12,428 bases of DNA from Sphingobacterium sp. UBA4616 (lineage in GTDB: Bacteria > Bacteroidota > Bacteroidia > Sphingobacteriales > Sphingobacteriaceae): NCBI GenBank assembly GCA_002386525.1, contig DGIS01000019.1, positions 24,573 through 37,000 on the forward strand. Reading direction: 5' to 3'. The first letter of the stretch is position 1. The number at the start of each line of letters is the position of its first letter. The notes below the pieces were generated by a model, which was not told the DNA's origin, did no database searches, and worked only from the letters and a program-made list of their open reading frames with translations. The translations under genes and the position numbers were made by a program. Shown here piece by piece: positions 1 to 5,665 of the stretch.

Positions 1-26
1 AAGCCTTTTGTATGATTAACATTTTA

Positions 27-794
27 TTAGAGCGCTAGCTCTAATACTACCGGGCAATGATCGGAATGCACAGCATCCGGCAATATACTGGAAGATTTGA
101 TATGATCGGCCAAAGACTTAGAAACCATATTATAATCAATGCGCCAACCCAAATTCTTTGCACGCGCTCCAGCACGATAACTCCACCAGGTATAATGGTG
201 CGGATCTGGATTTAGATGGCGAAAAGAGTCAATATAACCTGAATTAATAAAATTCTCCATCCATTCGCGCTCTTCCGGAAGAAATCCCGAAGAGTTCGCA
301 TTTGATTTTGGATTATGAATATCGATGTCACGATGGCAAATATTATAGTCACCGCAGACAACCAGATTCGGCTTTTCCATCAAAAGCTTATCGCTATACA
401 ACTGAAAATCCTTCAAAAAGCGGTATTTAAAATCCTGTCTTACGTCCCCGGTTGTACCCGAAGGAAAATAGGTACTCATCACCGACAGTTGATCAAAATC
501 AGCACGGATAATACGACCTTCAAAATCATAATCCTCATGACCACAACCGTACTCAATATGCTTAGGTGTCAGCTTGGTAAACAAGGCAACTCCGCTGTAC
601 CCCTTCTTTTGCGCTGGATACCAGTAATGCTCATAGCCCATTTCCTCCAGTAGGGCAACTTCGGGAATCTGATCAGGCGTAGCCTTAATCTCCTGAAGAC
701 AGATGACATCTGCATTTACAGCTTTCAACCAGCCCAACCAATCTTTCTTTAAGGCCGCACGCAAGCCATTCACATTATAAGTTACTATTTTCAT
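27..794 (-). CDS. xth: Exodeoxyribonuclease III (AP endonuclease, ExoIII/Xth family)
   Basis: A 255-residue EEP-superfamily nuclease that incises DNA at abasic sites and acts as a 3'-5' exonuclease/phosphatase in base excision repair, in the cytoplasm. The whole fold is present. The N-terminal strand has Asn7 (TYNVNGLRA), and metal-binding Glu35 sits in LQEIKA. Tyr109 follows in STYFPSG, then the GDYN motif with Asp149 and Asn151, Asp220 in WRIDY, and a C-terminal SDHCPV with the Asp245-His246 pair. These match the catalytic set known from E. coli ExoIII (Asn7, Glu34, Tyr109, Asp151, Asn153, Asp229, His259), and the length is normal for the family. It starts at an ATG and is the last of four same-strand genes, 74 bases after the isomerase gene. 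I see no strong promoter of its own, and its terminator would lie outside the window. Family assignment is firm; that it is the only AP endonuclease of the cell is not implied. Confidence 0.96.
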   Translation of the reverse strand: MKIVTYNVNGLRAALKKDWLGWLKAVNADVICLQEIKATPDQIPEVALLEEMGYEHYWYPAQKKGYSGVALFTKLTPKHIEYGCGHEDYDFEGRIIRADFDQLSVMSTYFPSGTTGDVRQDFKYRFLKDFQLYSDKLLMEKPNLVVCGDYNICHRDIDIHNPKSNANSSGFLPEEREWMENFINSGYIDSFRHLNPDPHHYTWWSYRAGARAKNLGWRIDYNMVSKSLADHIKSSSILPDAVHSDHCPVVLELAL

Positions 795-868
795 TGTTTA
801 TTATTGTGATGCTAGATTATAGAAACAAGAAACCTTCTCAATCCCTTATATATTATTTCAACATAACA

Positions 869-1627
869 TTAGTAGTCCTTTGAAGAGAATAAATCACCAA
901 TCTTTGAAAAGATACCCGTTTGAGGTTTTAAACCTTTAAGTTCACGCTCCAAGTTTAATGCTTCTCGCCTCGTAAGTACATGCATGTTCATTTTTTGATC
1001 GGTTTCTGGCCTATCATGCTGATCTGTCTTTACCGCTGCAATCTGATCGATAACATCTACACCTTTGACCAACTCACCAAATACTGTATAATTCCAGTCT
1101 AAATGGGGCGCACCACCAATAGTGGTGTATACCTGACGTTGAGTATCAGAAAATCTCTTGCCATTCATTCGGGTCTGCTCCAACCGATTGAGATCTTCAG
1201 GACTAAATACCTTTCCCTGAACAAGATAAAACTGAGAGCCTGACGAAGCTTTTTCAGGATTATTATCCCGGGCAGCTCCGATAGCACCTTTTTTGTGAAA
1301 TAAACCATCCTGAATCTCCGCAGGAATGGTGTATCCAGGCCCCCCATTACCCAACTGAGCTCCGCCAACCGCATTTTTTGAGTCAGGATCACCGCCTTGA
1401 ATCATAAAATTCTGAATGACGCGGTGGAACAGCGTCCCATCATAATATTGGCTTTTTGCCAATTTGACAAAGTTATCTCGATGTTTTGGCGTTTCATTAT
1501 ACAGCCGCACAATACAGATGCCCTTGTCAGTAACGATCTGTACATATTTAAATTCAGGTTTAGCCGCAAATGCCAAAACCTGTAAAAAGCAGAATACTGC
1601 AATTAAACTAGCTTTTAAAAATTTCAT
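869..1627 (-). CDS. Exported cyclophilin-type peptidyl-prolyl cis-trans isomerase
   Basis: A 252-residue cyclophilin, which catalyses cis-trans isomerisation of X-Pro bonds and helps protein folding. Residues 1-21/22 form a Sec signal peptide (basic start, hydrophobic core, ending LAFAA with an A-x-A cleavage site and no lipobox cysteine), so the mature protein should be periplasmic. The core motifs are clear: FHRVIQNFMIQGGD at 67-80 carries catalytic Arg69, Phe74 and Gln77, SGSQFYLV is at 129-136, and LDWNYTVFGELVKG lies at 176-189. Between the last two blocks there is an insertion of about 35 residues (140-174) compared with human cyclophilin A. A basic tail of about 35 residues (218-252) follows the fold. 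It begins 56 bases after the small hypothetical gene and ends 74 bases before xth, so co-transcription is plausible. Start: an ATG that gives a full signal peptide. Confidence 0.93.
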   Translation of the reverse strand: MKFLKASLIAVFCFLQVLAFAAKPEFKYVQIVTDKGICIVRLYNETPKHRDNFVKLAKSQYYDGTLFHRVIQNFMIQGGDPDSKNAVGGAQLGNGGPGYTIPAEIQDGLFHKKGAIGAARDNNPEKASSGSQFYLVQGKVFSPEDLNRLEQTRMNGKRFSDTQRQVYTTIGGAPHLDWNYTVFGELVKGVDVIDQIAAVKTDQHDRPETDQKMNMHVLTRREALNLERELKGLKPQTGIFSKIGDLFSSKDY

Positions 1628-1683
1628 CTGTTAATAGTTCTACGTTCCCATTTGAACATTTAATTTTTCTCTTGACGTGATCG

Positions 1684-2031
1684 CTAGATAACATTTAATT
1701 CCTCAAAATAATCGATGATCAGAGACTTTATAATCAGTTCTTGTTCCAAAAGTGTATAGTTAGGAATTGGTTTTATTAATTCCCAGTGCGGCCATCCTTC
1801 CTCATCAAGACCTTTCAGCGTATAAAATCCCATCGCACTAAAAAGACGACAGGTGGCAATATGCATCAATTCTTCCTTTTCCCGCTTCGAGAATTTCTGG
1901 GCTCCCTTGCCCAATTCCTGAACACCAATGAGGAATAAGCACACCTTGATGTCTGGCTTTTCCATATCAAATAGTGCAGCAATCTCCTCCTGCAGGATAA
2001 TCCATTTCTTGTTAACTTCAGCTGCCTTCAT
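1684..2031 (-). CDS. Conserved hypothetical protein, 115 aa
   Basis: I do not recognise a named family. The product is a small, soluble, probably mostly helical protein with no signal peptide or membrane segment. It has a hydrophobic LFLIGVQELGKG block near residues 32-43, a lysine/glutamate-rich FSKREKEELMHIA helix, a glycine/tryptophan segment (EEGWPHWE, about 76-83) and a leucine/isoleucine-rich C-terminal helix. The pattern resembles short uncharacterised proteins of Bacteroidota; that resemblance is from memory, not a search. Reasons to believe it is real: the frame is open with an ATG start, it is flanked by genes in the same direction with short gaps (71 bases upstream, 56 downstream), its composition is protein-like, and a TAnnTTTG element lies at a sensible distance upstream. 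The single conserved-looking cysteines do not suggest a metal site. No function is proposed. Confidence 0.8.
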   Translation of the reverse strand: MKAAEVNKKWIILQEEIAALFDMEKPDIKVCLFLIGVQELGKGAQKFSKREKEELMHIATCRLFSAMGFYTLKGLDEEGWPHWELIKPIPNYTLLEQELIIKSLIIDYFEELNVI

Positions 2032-2044
2032 TTTTTTGATTTAA

Positions 2045-2064
2045 ACAAACTAAGATAAGTTTGT
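2045..2064. repeat. Perfect 7-bp inverted repeat in the leader of the 115-aa gene
   Basis: ACAAACT (2045-2051) and AGTTTGT (2058-2064) are perfect inverted repeats with a 6-base spacer. They lie between the candidate -7 element (2078-2085) and the start codon (2031). In RNA this would be a small AT-rich hairpin in the leader; in DNA it could be an operator. It is not followed by a proper U-tract, so it is a poor terminator for the phosphatase gene. Confidence 0.4.
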
Positions 2065-2077
2065 GTTGATTTGCGAA

Positions 2078-2085
2078 CAAATTTA
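2078..2085 (-). promoter_or_regulatory. Candidate -7 promoter element for the 115-aa gene
   Basis: Read on the minus strand this is TAAATTTG, an exact match to the Bacteroidota -7 consensus TAnnTTTG, about 47 bases before the ATG at 2031. No good TTTG -33 box is found about 20 bases further upstream, so this is only a moderate candidate. If used, it would let the downstream three genes be transcribed independently of the phosphatase gene. Confidence 0.35.
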
Positions 2086-2102
2086 CATATAGAAGAATAC
2101 AT

Positions 2103-2549
2103 TTATGCTATTCGATTCCCTTCTTTGGCAATCACCTCTGCACAACGTTGGTCAATCATTTGAAAAACCGGATCAAACAAATTATCATCAAAATAGGGAT
2201 CAGGAACAATATCGTCTCCTAGAAACAATTTAACCTTGTTCAGATCGGCTTTATCTATAACCTGAGCACAAACATCTTCATAATTTTGTCTATCCATGAC
2301 AAATATCAGATCATATTCAGCAAAAAACTGTGGTTTAAAATGCCGGGCCCGCTGACCAGATATATCGATACCGTATTTCTTGGCAACTGCGATTGCCCTA
2401 TGATCGGGTGCTTCACCAATGTGCCAATCACCTGTACCAGCCGATTCAACGACCCAGTTCAATTGTTTATCCAATGCCTTTTGCTTCAATATACCGTGTG
2501 CAAGGGGTGAACGACAGATATTCCCCAAACAAACCATTAAAATCTTCAT
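2103..2549 (-). CDS. Low-molecular-weight protein-tyrosine phosphatase
   Basis: A 148-residue cytoplasmic phosphatase of the LMW-PTP family, which hydrolyses phosphotyrosine (related enzymes counteract tyrosine kinases in polysaccharide export; the substrate here is unknown). The P-loop CX5R(S/T) is at the N terminus: CLGNICRS with nucleophile Cys7 and Arg13. The general-acid loop is VPDPYF, with Asp117 followed by tyrosine as usual. Length is typical. The frame stays open upstream to a TTG at 2576 that would add nine residues. I chose the ATG at 2549 because family members begin four to eight residues before the P-loop (here MKILMVCLGN). No kinase or polysaccharide gene is beside it, so context does not name a partner. 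It leads a run of four minus-strand genes. An imperfect palindrome at 2593-2615 lies just upstream. Confidence 0.94.
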   Translation of the reverse strand: MKILMVCLGNICRSPLAHGILKQKALDKQLNWVVESAGTGDWHIGEAPDHRAIAVAKKYGIDISGQRARHFKPQFFAEYDLIFVMDRQNYEDVCAQVIDKADLNKVKLFLGDDIVPDPYFDDNLFDPVFQMIDQRCAEVIAKEGNRIA

Positions 2550-2592
2550 TTTTATAACGTTTAAAAAGCTATACAATAAATACCACTACTGC

Positions 2593-2615
2593 TATGGAAT
2601 TCGACTAATTCCGTA
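2593..2615. promoter_or_regulatory. Palindrome upstream of the phosphatase gene, candidate operator
   Basis: GGAATT (2596-2601) and AATTCC (2607-2612) are perfect 6-bp inverted repeats around the 5-base spacer CGACT. Two further pairs (TA/TA) extend the symmetry after one mismatch. The site lies about 45-65 bases before the ATG at 2549, where a repressor or activator could act on the phosphatase transcript. No function is known; it could equally be a chance palindrome in AT-rich DNA. Confidence 0.35.
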
Positions 2616-2881
2616 AAAACTCAATTAAATCAACTAGCCACCCCTTCGATTCATTAATAGCACTATATATCGTAGATTGCAAGTCCAAAAAGTCTGAGCT
2701 TATCAAGTGCCGAGTTGCTTCTGTACTTTTATTCCGCAAAATAGCTAAACTAAAATTATTAACGAAACAACCCGCTTAAAAGTGACCAACTTCTTACCAA
2801 GCCATGTTTTTTTAATACGGTGTCGCTTCTTCCACCTTTGTAAAAGAAATCAAACCTTACCGTAGGCAGTTTTGCCGAGCC

Positions 2882-2919
2882 AAAAAAAAGGTGGCCTAAC
2901 CTAACGGCTAGAGCCACCT
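2882..2919 (-). terminator. Rho-independent terminator of the HtrA/DegQ gene
   Basis: On the minus strand AGGTGGC (2919-2913) pairs perfectly with GCCACCT (2895-2889). The intervening loop can add a short CTA/TAG extension beyond a single-base bulge. The stem is followed at once by a run of eight Ts (overlapping the last stem base). It lies 35 bases after the protease stop codon. Stem, loop and U-tract are all classic; on the plus strand no U-tract follows, so it acts in one direction. Confidence 0.88.
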
Positions 2920-2954
2920 AAACTATATTAATCAACCAATTCTTAATTCAATGC

Positions 2955-4511
2955 TTAATATTCTACTGGGAAGCTCAATTGAACAGCACCACCTTGAGGT
3001 GACACACCTTTCAAACGTACAATATTACGTTGTGTTGCTCCTAAAGCGGCTTCAACATCATCAACTGAATTAACGGCCTTTCCGTTGACCTCAGTAATAA
3101 CTAATCCGCGCTCTACACCGAAGTAATCGAAGATACCTCCACGGTTCACTTGAGTGACAACAACTCCGGAGTTCACACCCAATTCCTTTTTCTTCTGTGC
3201 AGACGCAGGAATAAAGCTTGCTCCTAATTTGTTATAAATTTCGGTTGCGCTTTTCGAAGCTTTTCCGCCAGCATTCGCAGACTTTAACGAATCTTCACCT
3301 TTCAATGCCATAGTAACCTGTTTTTCCTTACCATCTCGTTTGTAAGTAACATTTACCTTATCTCCAGGACGCGCACGACCTATAGTTTCACTTAAAACAG
3401 GTGAACCTGTAATCACTTTTCCATTAATTTTGGTCAGTATATCACCTTTCTTGATACCTGCGGCCTCCGCAGCACCGCCAGCTACGACATCCTGAACATA
3501 AAGACCATCAACATCTGAAAAACCTTTTTCTTTCGCCAATTCTGGTGTTATTTCAGTATAAGTCACACCTATGTAACCACGTTTTACATTACCGTATTCA
3601 ACAAAATCATCAACAATCTTCTTTACCAAATTGACCGGAATCGCAAAACCATAACCCGCATAGGTACCTGTTGGAGAAGCAATAGCGGAATTAATACCGA
3701 TCAATTCACCCGAAGCATTTGTTAAAGCACCACCACTATTCCCCCTATTAATTACCGCATCTGTCTGAATAAAAGATTCGATCGCTGAACTGACAGGAAT
3801 TTGGTCTTGTCCACCTCCAAATGGGTTACCACGCTGTTGTTGCTGACCTTCACTTAAAATCCCAATCTGACGCCCTTTCGCACTAATGATACCTGCAGTC
3901 ACTGTAGACTGAAGTCCAAGTGGATAGCCAAAAGCCAATACCCATTCACCAACATTGACATTATCTGAGTTACCTAATTTAACAACGGGAAGCCCCTTGC
4001 CCGATACCTTCAATAAAGCTAGGTCGGTATTTGGGTCACGTCCGATCAATTTAGCTTCAAATGTTCGCTTATCTGTTAATACAACTTCAATCTTGTCTGC
4101 ATCTTCCACCACATGGTTGTTGGTTACGATATAACCATCATCTGAGATAATTACACCTGACCCAGATGCTTGTACAGGTTGCGACTGCATTTGACGTCGC
4201 CCGCCCCCCTGTGGCATGCCAAAAAACTCTTCAAACATGTCAAACGGAGAACCCTGCGATTGTTGTGATCCCTTACGGCTATATGTGGTTTTAATATGTA
4301 CAACACCCGGTGACACCGCAGCAGCAGCCTGCGTAAAATCAGGGTTACCTGTAGAGGACATCACTCCTGTTGGATTATTTGCAAAATAAACCTTTTGTTT
4401 GTCTTCGAAAGACATACCATCAAACTTCTTATTCTCAATAAGCTTGTAACCTCCTAATGCTACCGCTCCACCGAAAACAGCTGTTAATAGCGTTAAACCG
4501 ACCTTATTCAT
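2955..4511 (-). CDS. degQ: HtrA/DegP/DegQ-family periplasmic serine protease with two PDZ domains
   Basis: A 518-residue Do-type protease that degrades or holds misfolded envelope proteins. Residues 5-22 are a single hydrophobic segment acting as signal or anchor. The trypsin-like domain (about 60-300) has the full triad: His133 (TNNHVVED), Asp163 (NTDLALL) and Ser259 (NRGNSGGAL). PDZ1 spans about 308-405 (starting at RGYIGV) and PDZ2 about 425-515, which is the DegP/DegQ layout and length. Two low-complexity loops stand out: a Gln/Gly-rich stretch at 82-113, equivalent to the regulatory LA loop, and a second at 222-238. The gene is monocistronic: its own promoter (4593-4624) and a strong terminator (2882-2919) bracket it, and dapF diverges from it. 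DegP and DegQ cannot be told apart here; the symbol is a family label. Confidence 0.96.
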   Translation of the reverse strand: MNKVGLTLLTAVFGGAVALGGYKLIENKKFDGMSFEDKQKVYFANNPTGVMSSTGNPDFTQAAAAVSPGVVHIKTTYSRKGSQQSQGSPFDMFEEFFGMPQGGGRRQMQSQPVQASGSGVIISDDGYIVTNNHVVEDADKIEVVLTDKRTFEAKLIGRDPNTDLALLKVSGKGLPVVKLGNSDNVNVGEWVLAFGYPLGLQSTVTAGIISAKGRQIGILSEGQQQQRGNPFGGGQDQIPVSSAIESFIQTDAVINRGNSGGALTNASGELIGINSAIASPTGTYAGYGFAIPVNLVKKIVDDFVEYGNVKRGYIGVTYTEITPELAKEKGFSDVDGLYVQDVVAGGAAEAAGIKKGDILTKINGKVITGSPVLSETIGRARPGDKVNVTYKRDGKEKQVTMALKGEDSLKSANAGGKASKSATEIYNKLGASFIPASAQKKKELGVNSGVVVTQVNRGGIFDYFGVERGLVITEVNGKAVNSVDDVEAALGATQRNIVRLKGVSPQGGAVQLSFPVEY

Positions 4512-4592
4512 AAACTTATTTCTATTTTAAAATGTCTTAATATAAGCTGATAACTTTTGCTCTTAAAATTACCGATTTTATTCGGATATGTT

Positions 4593-4624
4593 CAAATGTA
4601 ATACCATTTCGAAACCTTCGGAAA
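4593..4624 (-). promoter_or_regulatory. Bacteroidota-type promoter of the HtrA/DegQ gene
   Basis: On the minus strand there is an exact -7 element TACATTTG (4600-4593). It is preceded, with a 20-base spacer, by TTTC (4624-4621), a three-of-four match to the -33 TTTG box. Spacing agrees with the Bacteroides-group consensus. The predicted start of transcription is near 4586, giving a leader of about 75 bases. An 8-bp palindrome TTTCGAAA (4607-4614) sits in the spacer between the two boxes. Confidence 0.55.
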
Positions 4625-4694
4625 ATCCGACACGTTAAAAAATGTTAATTACTAGACAAATACAACCATTTTAACAAATCTTAACTTTAGAAGG

Positions 4695-4727
4695 TTTTTT
4701 TGTAACAAAAAAACGTACTTTTGTTAC
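4695..4727. promoter_or_regulatory. Nested palindromes and -7 element of the dapF promoter
   Basis: The -7 element TACTTTTG (4716-4723) matches TAnnTTTG exactly and lies 18 bases before the dapF ATG, so the leader should be only about 12 bases. Two perfect palindromes overlap here. The first, 4695-4713, has 9-bp arms around one central A (TTTTTTTGT-A-ACAAAAAAA). The second, 4702-4727, has 9-bp arms GTAACAAAA and TTTTGTTAC with an 8-base spacer and covers the -7 element. A TTTG is present at 4699-4702 but only 13 bases from the -7 element, shorter than the usual spacing. The promoter call is fairly good; the operator role is inferred. Confidence 0.5.
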
Positions 4728-4741
4728 TAAAAATCAACAGA

Positions 4742-5521
4742 ATGGCAACAAAAGTAAGATTCTCTAAATACCAAGGAGCAGGCAATGATTTCATCTTAGT
4801 AGACAATCGCGAAAATGCATTTGACAGAGCAGACGAAGCATTAGTAGCGAAGCTATGTGACCGCCGATTTGGTATTGGTGCTGACGGGCTGATGCTCTTA
4901 CAGCAGAACGAAAATTACGATTTTGAGATGGTTTATTTTAATGCAGACGGTAGAGAAGGAAGCATGTGTGGTAATGGAGGCCGTTGTATTGTCGCCTTCG
5001 CTCGCGACCTTGGCATTATTACTGACAAAACTGTCTTTTTGGCAGTAGACGGTATACACCATGCATCTTTATCTGCAGATCTTGTCAATCTCCAAATGAT
5101 CGACGTGCAAGATTTTGCCCGTGATGGAGACGCCTACCTGTTACAAACAGGTTCTCCACATTATGTTGAATTTGTAGAAAATCTCGCGCATAAAAATGTC
5201 TATCAAGACGGCTACGCCATTCGTAATAATGCGACATATGGAAAAGATGGCATCAATGTAAATTTCATCGAAGCAGAAAGAGACGGTTACTTCCTGCGTA
5301 CTTTTGAACGCGGTGTCGAAGATGAAACCTATGCCTGTGGCACTGGTGCTACTGCAGCAGCCATGGCCGTCGCCCTAAAGCAGAATCTCACAGGCGATAT
5401 CAATATTCCTATCCGCGTATTAGGAGGGCAGCTTTACATCTCCTTCCATAAAAATGGTCAGCATTTTACAAAGGTGTTCTTAAAAGGACCGGCGCAGTTT
5501 GTCTTCAATGGAAACTATTAG
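4742..5521 (+). CDS. dapF: Diaminopimelate epimerase
   Basis: A 259-residue PLP-independent epimerase that converts LL- to meso-diaminopimelate, the penultimate step of lysine synthesis and the source of the peptidoglycan cross-linking residue. It acts in the cytoplasm. Both catalytic cysteines are in their signature motifs: Cys76 in NADGREGSMCGNGGRC and Cys199 in ERGVEDETYACGTGA. The start motif FSKYQGAGNDFILVD is also typical. The frame extends upstream to a TTG at 4721 that would add seven residues. I chose the ATG at 4742 because that TTG lies inside the -7 promoter element and family members begin near this point. No other lysine genes are adjacent. The SNF2 gene follows 144 bases later on the same strand; a weak stem (5521-5526 with 5532-5537) without a U-tract lies right at the stop, so separation of the two transcripts is uncertain. 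Confidence 0.97.
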   Translation: MATKVRFSKYQGAGNDFILVDNRENAFDRADEALVAKLCDRRFGIGADGLMLLQQNENYDFEMVYFNADGREGSMCGNGGRCIVAFARDLGIITDKTVFLAVDGIHHASLSADLVNLQMIDVQDFARDGDAYLLQTGSPHYVEFVENLAHKNVYQDGYAIRNNATYGKDGINVNFIEAERDGYFLRTFERGVEDETYACGTGATAAAMAVALKQNLTGDINIPIRVLGGQLYISFHKNGQHFTKVFLKGPAQFVFNGNY

Positions 5522-5665
5522 GTTGCTACAGGCAATCAACACTAATCGCTTCCAAAATCTTCAATCCAAGCACGTCAATTTTTAAAATTTCATCGGGCAA
5601 ATTGCGAGTAATGGTATATTTTATTGTATATTAGATACCTTTATTTATAAGGTCCGCTATTTTTA

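Larger units (their letters stand above)
2550..2954. other. Gene-poor spacer between phosphatase and protease genes
   Basis: This stretch of 405 bases has no open frame with coding character on either strand. I looked for tRNA-like or other RNA structures and found none. It holds the palindrome at 2593-2615 on the phosphatase side and the protease terminator at 2882-2919 on the other, plus a small GGCA/TGCC hairpin at 2865-2876. The middle part (about 2620-2860) shows nothing I can name. Confidence 0.6.

Noticed and set aside
315..653. A 112-codon plus-strand open frame inside the ExoIII gene
   Set aside because: It is antisense to a complete, motif-rich nuclease gene, has an unusual composition and no recognisable family.
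2550..2576. Nine-residue N-terminal extension of the phosphatase from a TTG start
   Set aside because: It would push the P-loop away from its usual place near the N terminus; the ATG at 2549 fits the family.
2832..2894. CCACCTTT (2832-2839) pairing with AAAGGTGG of the protease terminator, as an antiterminator
   Set aside because: In the protease transcript this sequence lies downstream of the terminator, so it would be made only after read-through; it is probably chance.
4721..4741. Seven-residue N-terminal extension of DapF from a TTG start
   Set aside because: The TTG overlaps the predicted -7 promoter element, so it would not be in the transcript.
5519..5540. Stem at the dapF stop codon considered as a terminator
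   Set aside because: The six-pair stem includes a wobble pair and no U-tract follows.
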